Origin: Belliella baltica DSM 15883
Lineage (GTDB): Bacteria; Bacteroidota; Bacteroidia; Cytophagales; Cyclobacteriaceae
DNA length: 64,000 nt
NCBI RefSeq assembly: GCF_000265405.1
Contig: NC_018010.1
Coordinates: 62,001 to 126,000, forward strand
Reading direction: 5' to 3'
Position numbers and translations under genes: made by a program. Positions 32,971 through 41,190 of the stretch are shown piece after piece (the stretch's first letter is position 1; every line of letters begins with the position of its first letter). Below the pieces are notes generated by a model. That model saw only the letters and a list, made by a program, of their open reading frames with translations. It had not been told where the DNA came from and made no database searches.

Positions 32971-34146
32971 CTAACTTTCTACTGTTTCAACTTCCATACT
33001 CTCCACAACCCCTTTCATCAGCACAGGGCAAAGCGGTTTGATGCTTTCTTTTAACTGCTCGTTGATGCGTTTGCGGGTTTGTAAGGTGTGGTAAATGGTG
33101 ACTATGGCTTCTTGCACTTCAATATCTGGCACAGGAATTTCGATTTCTTGAAACCTTTCCCACTCCAAACTCGCTCGAACACTACTATCACTAATAAACC
33201 AACCAAAACGATTAAACTCTGGGCGATAAAACCAAAGCATTAAAAATTCAGGCAGTATTTCCTTTTCGTCATTTACTTTAAAGACTTGATATGCTGGTGA
33301 AATAATTGCAGGTTCATCAAAAGTGTATAAAACCACTCTCACTGTTTCATCTCTTCCAACTTGCATTGCAGAATATGCGAATTCCCCTTTTTGAACTACC
33401 TTATATTTAACAAGATTTTCTTTTGTGGTTTTAGCCTTTGATGGCATAAAAACCTTATCTACGTTAATTCCGAGTAGATTTGTTATTCTGCCGTCACTAT
33501 TTCTTTTATCTACTAAGCTAACCAAGCTACCAATCGGTTTTAAATGCTTCTCCTTTAAAGTGTCCATAAACGAATTACAAATCAGCTGCAAATCCTCCAA
33601 ACTGTTTTCGTAGGTTTTTTGGTTGGTGAGCAAGCCTTTGTACAGGGCTACATATTTGCGTTGTTCGGAAATGTCGGGTATGGGGATTTCAATTTCGCAA
33701 AAACGTTCCCAATCCAAACTCGCTCTTACGCTGCTATCACTAATAAACCAACCGTATCTGTCAGATTCAGGACGTTGAAACCACATCATCATATATTCAG
33801 GAATCAATTCGTCTTCATCCTTGCTTTCAATCACCAAGTAAGCTGGTGAAATAATCGCAGGTTCATCATCTGTGTAAAGTGCAAGTCGAATAGTTTCATC
33901 TCTACCAACTTGCATTGCAGAATAGGCAAATTGCCCTTTTTGTATGATTTTATATTTGGACAAGTCAGTGCCTGAAACATTGGCAACAGAAGGCATAAAG
34001 TTTTTGGTAATGTTGATGCCCAAGAGATTTGTCACTTTCAAATCCTTGTTGCGGTTGTCAACCAATTGTATGTAATCGCCCAAGCGTCTGAACCTTGATT
34101 TTACAAGATTTTCTTGATGACTTGATTTTTCCTGTTCTTTAATCAT
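32971..34146 (-). CDS. hsdS: Type I restriction-modification specificity subunit with two near-identical recognition domains
   Basis: A 391-residue protein made of two target-recognition domains (residues about 19-158 and 203-341), each followed by a helical spacer. The two domains align without gaps over 140 positions; about 92 are identical by my hand count, including FAYSAMQVGRDET, DEPAIISPAY and GWFISDSSVRASL. Each domain reads one half of a bipartite target, so near-identical domains predict a symmetric target (half-site, spacer, inverted half-site). Sampled lines in the domains are AT-richer (21 of 60 GC) than the central linker (26 of 60), consistent with domain exchange. It lies between the AAA-HEPN gene and the GxxExxY gene. 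Confidence 0.92.
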   Translation of the reverse strand: MIKEQEKSSHQENLVKSRFRRLGDYIQLVDNRNKDLKVTNLLGINITKNFMPSVANVSGTDLSKYKIIQKGQFAYSAMQVGRDETIRLALYTDDEPAIISPAYLVIESKDEDELIPEYMMMWFQRPESDRYGWFISDSSVRASLDWERFCEIEIPIPDISEQRKYVALYKGLLTNQKTYENSLEDLQLICNSFMDTLKEKHLKPIGSLVSLVDKRNSDGRITNLLGINVDKVFMPSKAKTTKENLVKYKVVQKGEFAYSAMQVGRDETVRVVLYTFDEPAIISPAYQVFKVNDEKEILPEFLMLWFYRPEFNRFGWFISDSSVRASLEWERFQEIEIPVPDIEVQEAIVTIYHTLQTRKRINEQLKESIKPLCPVLMKGVVESMEVETVES

Positions 34147-34166
34147 GGTAATATTTTCAATCCTTA

Positions 34167-34550
34167 TTAATCACGGTTTAAGACTTTATTGTTGTGTACT
34201 CGTTTGTGTTGAAGGCTTTTTGCACCAAAATTGATTAGCAATCCGATTTCAAGGTTATAAGCCTCCACATAATTCATTGCCTGTGCCAAATGCACATCCT
34301 CTAAATTGATTATCGCCTTTATTTCTACCATAATTTTATCCTCCACAAAAAAATCTACTCTTCTTGTGCCAATATTATGTCCTTTGTACTGCAAAGGCAT
34401 TTCATGTTCACGACTAAATGCTATTCCTTTCATTTGCATCTCAATAGCTAAAGCTCTCTGATAAACAACTTCCTGAAATCCATTTCCTAAATGCTTATGC
34501 ACTTCCATGGCACAACCTATAATTTTATATGTCAAATCCTCATGCTTCAT
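34167..34550 (-). CDS. GxxExxY family protein (PD-(D/E)xK nuclease-like)
   Basis: A 127-residue protein from the ATG at 34548-34550 (a TTG lies two codons earlier). It carries GNGFQEVVYQRAL, the G-x-x-E-x-x-Y signature, and RRVDFFVEDKIMVEIKA, whose Asp, Glu and Lys fit the PD-(D/E)xK nuclease core. Such proteins are common beside R-M and capsule genes in Bacteroidota; no activity is firmly known to me. It sits between hsdM (28 bases) and hsdS (20 bases) on the same strand, so it is a passenger or accessory of the R-M operon. Confidence 0.85.
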   Translation of the reverse strand: MKHEDLTYKIIGCAMEVHKHLGNGFQEVVYQRALAIEMQMKGIAFSREHEMPLQYKGHNIGTRRVDFFVEDKIMVEIKAIINLEDVHLAQAMNYVEAYNLEIGLLINFGAKSLQHKRVHNNKVLNRD

Positions 34551-34578
34551 AATCAAGTAATCCTATAATCCTTTATAA

Positions 34579-36153
34579 TCATGGTTCAAGACTGTATCCC
34601 AAAGTTTTAAAAGCGTTTATCAATTGTTCCTGCGATTCTTTTTCTTCTTGTAGCAGGGTCTTGAAATCTTGCTGTATGCGTTTCATTTCCGTGTCAAAGT
34701 CGATGCCGCTGTCTTTGTCTACAAACTCAATGTATTTGCTTGGCACCAATGAAAAATCGTTGGCTTCCAAATCTTCAAAACTGGCAGATTTGCAATATTC
34801 GGGTATGTCTTTGTAGGTGGTTTCATAATCGGCTTGCTGCCAATTGTGAAAATTTAGTGCAACTTGCTGTATGTCGTCTTCAGTGAGTTCAATATATTTT
34901 TTCTCGTACTCGCTGCCCCAACGCCTCAAATCCATAAACAGGATTTCGCCTGTGCGGTCTCGGTAGTTTTTGGGTTTCTCTTTGGTGTTATCCGTGCGTT
35001 GATTTTTGTTTTTGTTCAAAATCCAAAGCGTTACGCTGATGTCGGTAGTATAAAACGTATTACGTGGAATGATGATAATGGCTTCCACCAAATCATTTTC
35101 AATCAACTTTCTACGGATTTTGTATTCTTCGCCACTGCCCGAAAGTGCACCATTGGCAAGAATGAAACCTGCTACGCCATTTTCAGAAAGTTTGCTCACC
35201 ATATTCAAAATCCAACCGTAGTTGGCGTTGCTTTTGGGTGGCACTTCATAGCCCATCCAACGTGGGTCGTCCAAGAGTTCGTTTTCGCCCCGCCAATCTT
35301 TCAGGTTAAATGGCGGATTTGCCATAATGTAATCGGCTTTCAGGTCTTTGTGCTGGTCGTTGGAAAAAGTGTCTGCGTGTTTGTCGCCAAGGTTGGCAGC
35401 AATACCACGGATTGCCAAATTCATTTTCGCCAATTTGTATGTCGTTGGCGTGTTTTCCTGTCCGTAAATGGAAACTTCCTTTTTGCTTCCCTGGTGGGCT
35501 TCAATAAACTTGATAGACTGCACAAACATTCCGCCTGTTCCGCAGCAAGGGTCATAAATGATTCCTTTGTAGGGCTCTATCAATTCCGCCATCAAGTTCA
35601 CAATGGTTTTGGGCGTATAGAATTCGCCTTTGCCTTTTCCGCTGCTTTCTTTCAGGGCAAACTTGCCCAAGAAATATTCATACACACGTCCAATCACATC
35701 TTGTCCGTTGTCTTTGAGTGTGTCAATATCGTTGATGGTGTCGAGTAGGGAAGCAAGTTTGGTTTTGTCCAATGCCAAACGAGAAAAATAATTGTCGGGC
35801 AAAGCACCTTTCAGGGCAGGGTTGTTTTTCTCAATGGTGTTGAGTGCCGTATCAATTTTTAGGGAAATGTCGTTTTGCTTGGCATTTTTGATGATGTAGC
35901 TCCACCGAGATATTTCCTCCAAGTAGAACACATTTTTCATAGCGTAGAAATCTTTCATTTCCACGTATTTTTCTTTGCCTTCGGCAATCAGTTCTTTTCT
36001 GCGTTGCTCAAATTTGTCGCTGGCGAATTTCAGGAAAATCAGACCGAGTACTACGTGTTTGTATTCAGCAGGTTCTACCGAACCTCTTAACTTGTCGCAA
36101 GATTGCCACAAGGTTTCTTCAATCGCTTTTTCCTTTACTTTCTGTTTGGCCAT
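34579..36153 (-). CDS. hsdM: Type I DNA methyltransferase M subunit (N6-adenine)
   Basis: A 524-residue protein of normal length. An N-terminal helical HsdM domain (about residues 8-145) is followed by the N6-adenine methyltransferase: SAM motif YDPCCGTGGMF (201-208 core) and catalytic ANPPFNLKDW (NPPF at 279-282), then the C-terminal helical tail that joins HsdS. It methylates an adenine in each half of the target. It is the first gene of the minus-strand operon, so its promoter must lie in 36154-36330, where I find no perfect TAnnTTTG element. Confidence 0.96.
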   Translation of the reverse strand: MAKQKVKEKAIEETLWQSCDKLRGSVEPAEYKHVVLGLIFLKFASDKFEQRRKELIAEGKEKYVEMKDFYAMKNVFYLEEISRWSYIIKNAKQNDISLKIDTALNTIEKNNPALKGALPDNYFSRLALDKTKLASLLDTINDIDTLKDNGQDVIGRVYEYFLGKFALKESSGKGKGEFYTPKTIVNLMAELIEPYKGIIYDPCCGTGGMFVQSIKFIEAHQGSKKEVSIYGQENTPTTYKLAKMNLAIRGIAANLGDKHADTFSNDQHKDLKADYIMANPPFNLKDWRGENELLDDPRWMGYEVPPKSNANYGWILNMVSKLSENGVAGFILANGALSGSGEEYKIRRKLIENDLVEAIIIIPRNTFYTTDISVTLWILNKNKNQRTDNTKEKPKNYRDRTGEILFMDLRRWGSEYEKKYIELTEDDIQQVALNFHNWQQADYETTYKDIPEYCKSASFEDLEANDFSLVPSKYIEFVDKDSGIDFDTEMKRIQQDFKTLLQEEKESQEQLINAFKTLGYSLEP

Positions 36154-36202
36154 TTATTTTAAGTTCTTTTTTATCGTTTTCAAATTTCGTGTATTCTGTC
36201 CG

Positions 36203-36293
36203 AGCGTTGGCAAAAAACAGCTCTTTTGGTTTTTTCAGCGTTGGCTTTCGTGTCGGCAAAAACCAAATGTGCTGTTTGTGCGGTTGACTTTTC
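36203..36293 (+). repeat. Right boundary repeats of the island
   Basis: AGCGTTGGCAAAAAACAGCTCTTTTG-type block (36203-36230), a further AGCGTTGGC (36237-36245) and TTGTGCGGTTGACTTTT (about 36276-36293), all in the same orientation as the matching motifs at 27190-27314. Confidence 0.5.
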
Positions 36294-36329
36294 TTGTATG
36301 GTTCAACTTTTATATATCCCTGATAAAAT

Positions 36330-36372
36330 TCAGGCTTACCTACACTTCTATACTTAGCTAAGCCTGATTTTT
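36330..36372 (+). terminator. Terminator-like hairpin at the island edge
   Basis: TCAGGCTTA (36330-36338) pairs with TAAGCCTGA (36359-36367) around a 20-base loop, followed by TTTTTT. No plus-strand gene ends here, so it may be the leftover of a gene displaced by the island. Confidence 0.5.
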
Positions 36373-36450
36373 TAACTTTATTCTTCAGGATTTATTAAAA
36401 CTACAACTTTTTTACTAACACTCAAATAATCCCATCCTTTTCAAAATAAA

Positions 36451-36476
36451 AAAACCGAGCATCTTTACCCGGTTTT
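36451..36476 (-). terminator. Terminator of the isocitrate dehydrogenase gene
   Basis: AAAACCG (36451-36457) pairs with CGGTTTT (36470-36476). On the minus strand the hairpin is followed by an uninterrupted T run, 50 bases after the icd stop. Confidence 0.7.
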
Positions 36477-36526
36477 TAATTTTATTTGAAATTTATCCTT
36501 CAGAATTCCTCCTTCATCCTTTCATT

Positions 36527-37981
36527 TTATTCACCTTGAGCCAAGCTATACGCTCTGACACCATCAAAGGAATAGAGATTTTCAGTTTTGATAAAGTCAA
36601 AACCTAATTTGGCTACCTGATCCATCAAGTCAAGAACTTCAGCATGTGTGACAGGTGATTGATCAGCCTTTTGGAACCTACACCTCCAGTGATCTGTACA
36701 GAATGTTTCTTTCATTCCTCCAGGATATACCTTAATCCCTCTATTCGTTATGAGCTGAAGAACTAGACCATTAGCGTCTGCCTTTCTCAAAGTATCACCA
36801 ATAGAGTTCGGATCTCTTCCGTCTTTGTCCCAGTCTATAAAAACATCTACACCAATCAATTTCTTTTCAGACTTAGTCACTGGTGCAAGCTTGATATTAA
36901 TTGGATCTGTACTTGATTTATCAAATACAGCCGGAACCATATTCACTGGTAACTGACCTAATCTTTCTATAACTGCCTTTGCAAATTCTTGTGTCCCAAC
37001 CTTCTTAGAAGACAAACCTTCTTGATAGATATCTCCTGTATGAATCCCATCTTCCAAAGTCTTCATCCAAGCATTCGCTATTTTCTCAGCAATCTCAGGC
37101 TGTCCGATATGTACTAGCATCATTACAGCTCCATTGAGCAAGCCCGAAGGATTAGCCATGTCTTTTCCTGCGATATCAGGCGCAGAACCATGGATCGCTT
37201 CAAACATAGCTACCTCAGCACCGACATTGGCAGAACCTCCTAGACCTACAGAACCTGTTACTTGAGCTGCGATATCAGAAATGATATCTCCATACAAGTT
37301 CAGTGTCACAATTACATCAAAAATCTCTGGTCTCTCAGCGATCAAAGCAGATCCAATATCGATGATTTTATGATCTGTTTCGATTTCAGGATATTCTTTT
37401 GCGATCTCATCAAAAGTTTTGTGGAAAAGACCGTCAGCCAACTTCATGATGTTGTCTTTAGTCATACAGGTTACTTTTTTCCTGTTATATTTCTTTGCAT
37501 ATTCAAACGCATATCTAATAATCTTCTCAGAACCAGGTTGTGAAATTAATTTTAGACATTGATACACCTCTTGTGTTTGCCTATGTTCAATCCCCGCATA
37601 AAGATCCTCTTCGTTTTCACGAATGATCACCATATCTGTCTTAGGAAAATGTGTTTTTACAAAAGGGGAGTAAGCCTTACAGGGTCTAACATTAGCAAAA
37701 AGTCCAAATGATTTTCTTGTTGTCACATTCAAACTCTTGAACCCTCCACCTTGCGGAGTAGTAATTGGTGATTTCAAAAATACTTTGGTCTCTCTCAAAG
37801 AGTCAAAAGCCTTAGGCTCCATTCCTGAGCTTATTCCCTTTAAATATACCTGTTCACCGATTTCAATGACATCGTACTCTAATTGTGCGCCAGCAGCCTC
37901 AAGAATATTTAGCGTGGCTTTCATAATCTCCGGTCCGATTCCATCGCCATAAGCGACAGTAATTTTTGTTTTTGATGACAT
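36527..37981 (-). CDS. icd: Isocitrate dehydrogenase (long Thermus/Rickettsia type)
   Basis: A 484-residue TCA-cycle enzyme converting isocitrate to 2-oxoglutarate and CO2, probably with NADP+. The ATG at 37981 gives the usual start (TKITVAYGDGIGPEIM). Seen: KSPITTPQGGG and NVTTRKSFGLFANVRP for substrate binding, VIIRENEEDLYAGIEH, and IHGSAPDIAGKDMANPSGLL with the metal Asp residues. After residue about 345 an extra C-terminal domain follows (LIGVDVFIDWDKDGRDPNSIG.., CRFQKAD), which marks the long isocitrate dehydrogenase subfamily. Cofactor preference is not read directly. It is a single-gene unit with a terminator. Confidence 0.93.
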   Translation of the reverse strand: MSSKTKITVAYGDGIGPEIMKATLNILEAAGAQLEYDVIEIGEQVYLKGISSGMEPKAFDSLRETKVFLKSPITTPQGGGFKSLNVTTRKSFGLFANVRPCKAYSPFVKTHFPKTDMVIIRENEEDLYAGIEHRQTQEVYQCLKLISQPGSEKIIRYAFEYAKKYNRKKVTCMTKDNIMKLADGLFHKTFDEIAKEYPEIETDHKIIDIGSALIAERPEIFDVIVTLNLYGDIISDIAAQVTGSVGLGGSANVGAEVAMFEAIHGSAPDIAGKDMANPSGLLNGAVMMLVHIGQPEIAEKIANAWMKTLEDGIHTGDIYQEGLSSKKVGTQEFAKAVIERLGQLPVNMVPAVFDKSSTDPINIKLAPVTKSEKKLIGVDVFIDWDKDGRDPNSIGDTLRKADANGLVLQLITNRGIKVYPGGMKETFCTDHWRCRFQKADQSPVTHAEVLDLMDQVAKLGFDFIKTENLYSFDGVRAYSLAQGE

Positions 37982-38017
37982 ATATAAAGTTGATTTAGTT
38001 TTACATTCTGACAGACA

Positions 38018-38025
38018 CAAAAATA
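38018..38025 (-). promoter_or_regulatory. TAnnTTTG promoter element for icd
   Basis: On the minus strand TATTTTTG (38025-38018), 37 bases before the icd ATG. No TTG is seen at the usual distance. Confidence 0.4.
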
Positions 38026-38151
38026 GAAAAAAAAGGTAGAAGCGGTGGGATAAAAGTATTTTAAATTAGCATAATCAGAAGGTAATTTGAAGAACGGTTT
38101 TTAGTTTCTCTAAATTTCAATTGTCGAATATTCGATTTTCCATACAAATAC

Positions 38152-38182
38152 TTGGGGAATGCTAGTCCTACTTGTATATTTG
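38152..38182 (+). promoter_or_regulatory. Promoter of the enoyl-CoA hydratase gene
   Basis: TTG at 38152-38154, a 20-base spacer and TATATTTG at 38175-38182. This is a full consensus match 24 bases before the ATG at 38206. It shows that the open frame upstream of 38206 is promoter, not coding sequence. Confidence 0.65.
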
Positions 38183-38205
38183 ATGCTCAACATTCACCGA
38201 AACAA

Positions 38206-38991
38206 ATGGCTGAAACACTTAATATTCTGTCTGAAGAAAAGGAAGGTCTTCTTTACCTTACAGTTAACAGAGAATCCAAGCTTAACGCCTTGAATTTTGC
38301 CACCCTTGAAGAAATTAGGAATATTTTTAACGAAGTCGTTGATAATAAAGAAATCAAAGGTGTAATTATCACTGGATCAGGAGAAAAAGCTTTTATAGCT
38401 GGTGCAGACATCAGTGAAATAGCTGAATTGAACGAGCTCAATGCTCGCAAATTTGCTGAAAACGGACAAGATGTTTTCGGATTGATAGAAAACTGCCACA
38501 AGCCAGTCATCGCTGTTGTCAATGGATTTGCTCTCGGTGGTGGATGTGAATTGGCAATGGCATGTCACATGAGAATTGCCGCAGCAAATGCTAAATTCGG
38601 TCAACCAGAAGTTAATCTTGGAATTATTCCAGGCTACGGTGGCACTCAAAGACTCACTTATCTCATCGGTAGAGGAAAAGCTAACGAGTTGATGATGACT
38701 GGTGATATGATCGGTGCCGAAGAAGCCAAAAATCTTGGACTTGTCAATCATGTTCTAGCTACAAAAGAAGAAGCAATGAACAAGGCTGAAGAAATCTTGA
38801 AAAAAATTATGACCAAAGCACCTTTAGCGATCGGAATGATTGTAGATTGTGTGAACTCAGTTTTCATTCCTGAGGAAAACGGCTACCAAACTGAAGCTAA
38901 TAGCTTCGCAAGATGCGTTAAATCTGGAGATTATAAAGAAGGAACCTCAGCATTCCTCGAAAAAAGAAAACCAATATTCAAAGGGGAATAA
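38206..38991 (+). CDS. Enoyl-CoA hydratase/isomerase (crotonase) family protein
   Basis: A 261-residue crotonase. The oxyanion-hole motifs are FIAGADISEI (about residues 65-74) and NGFALGGGCELAMACH (about 106-121). The catalytic Glu pair of true hydratases is present: Glu116 of GGGCELA and the Glu in GQPEVNLGIIPGYGGTQRL. It would hydrate 2-enoyl-CoA to 3-hydroxyacyl-CoA in fatty-acid or butyrate-type metabolism. No operon partner with a beta-oxidation role is adjacent. The last codons and the stop are part of a terminator hairpin, so the gene is monocistronic. Confidence 0.93.
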   Translation: MAETLNILSEEKEGLLYLTVNRESKLNALNFATLEEIRNIFNEVVDNKEIKGVIITGSGEKAFIAGADISEIAELNELNARKFAENGQDVFGLIENCHKPVIAVVNGFALGGGCELAMACHMRIAAANAKFGQPEVNLGIIPGYGGTQRLTYLIGRGKANELMMTGDMIGAEEAKNLGLVNHVLATKEEAMNKAEEILKKIMTKAPLAIGMIVDCVNSVFIPEENGYQTEANSFARCVKSGDYKEGTSAFLEKRKPIFKGE

Positions 38992-39008
38992 TTCCCCTTT
39001 TTTATTTT
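38980..39008 (+). terminator. Terminator whose loop is the stop codon
   Basis: AAAGGGGAA (38980-38988) pairs with TTCCCCTTT (38992-39000). The loop is TAA, which is also the stop codon (38989-38991). The T run continues to about 39008. The next gene starts at 39015. Confidence 0.75.
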
Positions 39009-39014
39009 TCTAGA

Positions 39015-40532
39015 ATGGGTCAACTGAAAAAACTCGCTGGACAGACAGCCATCTACGGAATCAGTAGCATCCTTGGTAGAACTGTTAATTTTTTACTTCT
39101 TCCTCTCTATATCATTTATCTTGACAAAGAGGCATTAGGGTCATTTACTAACATTTATGCATTAATTGCTTTTTTTAACGTCGTGTTTACCTACGGTATG
39201 GAAACGACGTTTTTCCGCTTTTATACAGGCAAAGGCCTTGATCAGAAAAAAGTTTATGCTCAAGTACAGACCCTATTGATCATTAGCTCTCTGACATTAG
39301 GCTTGATTATATTTTTGTCTGCCGAGCAACTAAGTATATGGCTAGATTACCCTGGAAAACATTACCTTTTTCAATGGGTAGCTGGCATCCTAACAATAGA
39401 TGCTATCCTAGCAATTCCTTACGCTAAGCTTCGAGTTGAAAATAAAGCCTTAACCTTCGCGCTGTCTAAGCTGGGAAATATACTTCTAAATGTTGGATTC
39501 AATATTGTATTTATTGCCGTTGGATTTCATATTTGGAATGGAGATTATTTGAATGGCTTGCAGGAATTTGTAAGTAAGTATTATCACCCAGATTGGGGCT
39601 TTGAATATATCTTACTTGCCAATTTATTTGCCAATGCACTGATGATCCCATTGCTTTTCTACTTCTCAGGAACATTCAAGCTTCAATTAGACTTGAAATT
39701 TCTCTCCCCAATGTGGAAATATTCCATTCCTCTACTTTTTATGGGGCTGGCTGGAGTGACAAATGAGGTATTTTCTAGATGGCTATTCGAATATGTAATT
39801 CCCGAGAACTTCTACCCAAGCCTTAGCTCGAGGGAGGCTGGAGGTATATTTGGTGCTAATTTCAGGTTAGCAATCTTTATGAGCTTAATTATTCAAGCAT
39901 TCAAATTTGCGGCAGAACCATTTTTTTTCAATCAAGCAGCTGACAAAAATAGCCCTGAGCTATTTGCAAAAGTAATGCATGCTTTCGTGGTATTTTGTTC
40001 TACATTGATGATTCTCGTATCCGTAAATTTAGATATCATTGGGAAAATTATTTTAGTAGAAAAGGAATATATGGACGTGATGTATATTGTTCCTGTACTG
40101 CTATTAGGATATTTATTTTTAGGAATCTACTTTAATCTTAGTATTTGGTTCAAACTCACTGATCATACTAAATACAGTTTCTATTTCACACTTTTGGGAG
40201 CTATTGTTACCATTTTGACCATCTTATTGCTTGTTCCAAAAATAGGGTATATGGGAGCAGCACTGAGCACGTTATTTTGCTACTCCATCATGTCCGCAGT
40301 TTGCTATTTCTTTGGTCAAAAGTTTTTCCCTATACCTTATAAAACTGGGAAAGCTCTATTTTATATTCTTTTGGCAACTGGCTTGAGTTATGCGGGTTTT
40401 TATATTAAATCCGATTACAGCATTTTACAATTTATCTTTAGAAATTTGATGGCTGTTCCTTTTCTTGTTCTAATTTTACTTTTTGAAAAAAAAGATATTC
40501 GAGCTATTCTATTAAAAAGAAAATCAAAATAG
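39015..40532 (+). CDS. Polysaccharide flippase (Wzx/MATE-like oligosaccharide transporter)
   Basis: A 505-residue membrane protein with about 14 hydrophobic helices. The start [25 protein letters not shown] and the middle [23 protein letters not shown] are typical of Bacteroidota lipopolysaccharide/polysaccharide flippases. It would translocate undecaprenyl-linked or lipid-linked sugar units across the inner membrane. It has a normal length and lies 24 bases behind the stop of the crotonase gene and 29 bases before dut. No sugar-nucleotide genes are nearby, so it is not part of a visible capsule cluster. Confidence 0.88.
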   Translation: MGQLKKLAGQTAIYGISSILGRTVNFLLLPLYIIYLDKEALGSFTNIYALIAFFNVVFTYGMETTFFRFYTGKGLDQKKVYAQVQTLLIISSLTLGLIIFLSAEQLSIWLDYPGKHYLFQWVAGILTIDAILAIPYAKLRVENKALTFALSKLGNILLNVGFNIVFIAVGFHIWNGDYLNGLQEFVSKYYHPDWGFEYILLANLFANALMIPLLFYFSGTFKLQLDLKFLSPMWKYSIPLLFMGLAGVTNEVFSRWLFEYVIPENFYPSLSSREAGGIFGANFRLAIFMSLIIQAFKFAAEPFFFNQAADKNSPELFAKVMHAFVVFCSTLMILVSVNLDIIGKIILVEKEYMDVMYIVPVLLLGYLFLGIYFNLSIWFKLTDHTKYSFYFTLLGAIVTILTILLLVPKIGYMGAALSTLFCYSIMSAVCYFFGQKFFPIPYKTGKALFYILLATGLSYAGFYIKSDYSILQFIFRNLMAVPFLVLILLFEKKDIRAILLKRKSK

Positions 40533-40560
40533 CCTCCTTCCATACTTATCCAAATTATCT

Positions 40561-40995
40561 ATGAAAGTAAAAGTCATCAATAATTCCAAGCATTCTTTAC
40601 CTGAATATCAAACCCCACAATCCGCAGGTCTTGACCTAAGAGCAAATATAGAAGAGCCAATTACTTTGGGTTATTTGGAAAGGAAATTGATCGGAACAGG
40701 TTTATATATTGAATTACCTGAGGGATTTGAAGCACAGATTCGGCCACGTTCAGGACTGGCTTTCAAATATGGGTTGACAGTGCTCAATAGTCCCGGAACA
40801 ATCGATGCCGATTACAGAGGAGAGATAAAAGTACTTTTGGTGAATTTATCTAAAGAGCCATTTACCATTGAAGATGGAGAAAGAGTCGCCCAAATGATCG
40901 TCGCCAAACACGAGCAGATTTCTTGGGAGTCAACCGAAAGCCTTTCTGATACCGAAAGAGGTGCAGGCGGATACGGAAGTACCGGCAAATTATAA
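40561..40995 (+). CDS. dut: dUTP diphosphatase
   Basis: A 144-residue trimeric dUTPase that hydrolyses dUTP to dUMP and pyrophosphate. All five motifs are seen: [41 protein letters not shown] with the catalytic Asp, GERVAQMIV, and the flexible C-terminal arm [11 protein letters not shown]. It starts 29 bases after the flippase stop and is probably cotranscribed with it. Confidence 0.97.
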   Translation: MKVKVINNSKHSLPEYQTPQSAGLDLRANIEEPITLGYLERKLIGTGLYIELPEGFEAQIRPRSGLAFKYGLTVLNSPGTIDADYRGEIKVLLVNLSKEPFTIEDGERVAQMIVAKHEQISWESTESLSDTERGAGGYGSTGKL

Positions 40996-41052
40996 TTCAA
41001 ATCCTTTCAAACGCACCATTTCTTCCATATTTACGTTTAAGATTTTGACAAA

Positions 41053-41083
41053 TTGTCTGAGTGAATAAAAGGCATTATGTTTG
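41053..41083 (+). promoter_or_regulatory. Promoter of the TPR - DUF4292 - EnvC operon
   Basis: TTG at 41053-41055, a 20-base spacer and TATGTTTG at 41076-41083, a full consensus match. The leader before the GTG at 41191 would be about 100 bases, the longest seen in this window. Confidence 0.6.
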
Positions 41084-41190
41084 TAAGTTATAAGGTTCCA
41101 CAGACTAAATAAAACCCATTCACTTTCAAAAGAAACAAGAGATTTTCAGCCTTCGTAACTGAATCTTTCTCACATATTAAATCAGATCGC

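Larger units (their letters stand above)
27190..36293. mobile_element. Type I restriction-modification island
   Basis: Six minus-strand genes with 4- to 28-base gaps or overlaps (hsdM, GxxExxY, hsdS, AAA-HEPN, RhuM, hsdR). Both ends carry the same two modules: AGCGTTGGCAAA..ACA..CTCTTTTG.. (27225-27272 and 36203-36247) and TTGTGCGGT(C/T)G..ACTTTT (27190-27208 and about 36276-36293). Most genes are more GC-rich than the flanks: 27 of 60 bases on one sampled line each of hsdM and hsdR. No integrase or transposase is encoded, so the mode of insertion is unknown; the limits are inferred from repeats and composition. Confidence 0.55.
36154..36526. other. Right junction of the island
   Basis: Holds the hsdM promoter region, the right boundary repeats (36203-36293), a hairpin (36330-36367) and the terminator of the isocitrate dehydrogenase gene (36451-36476). 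I see no gene. Confidence 0.5.

Noticed and set aside
34864..35748. A 294-codon plus-strand open frame
   Set aside because: It lies entirely antisense to hsdM, is rich in Phe and Val runs typical of a reverse-strand shadow, and hsdM carries all its catalytic motifs.
38152..38205. N-terminal extension of the crotonase from a TTG at 38152
   Set aside because: This TTG is the -33 box of a full consensus promoter, and the extra residues are not crotonase-like.
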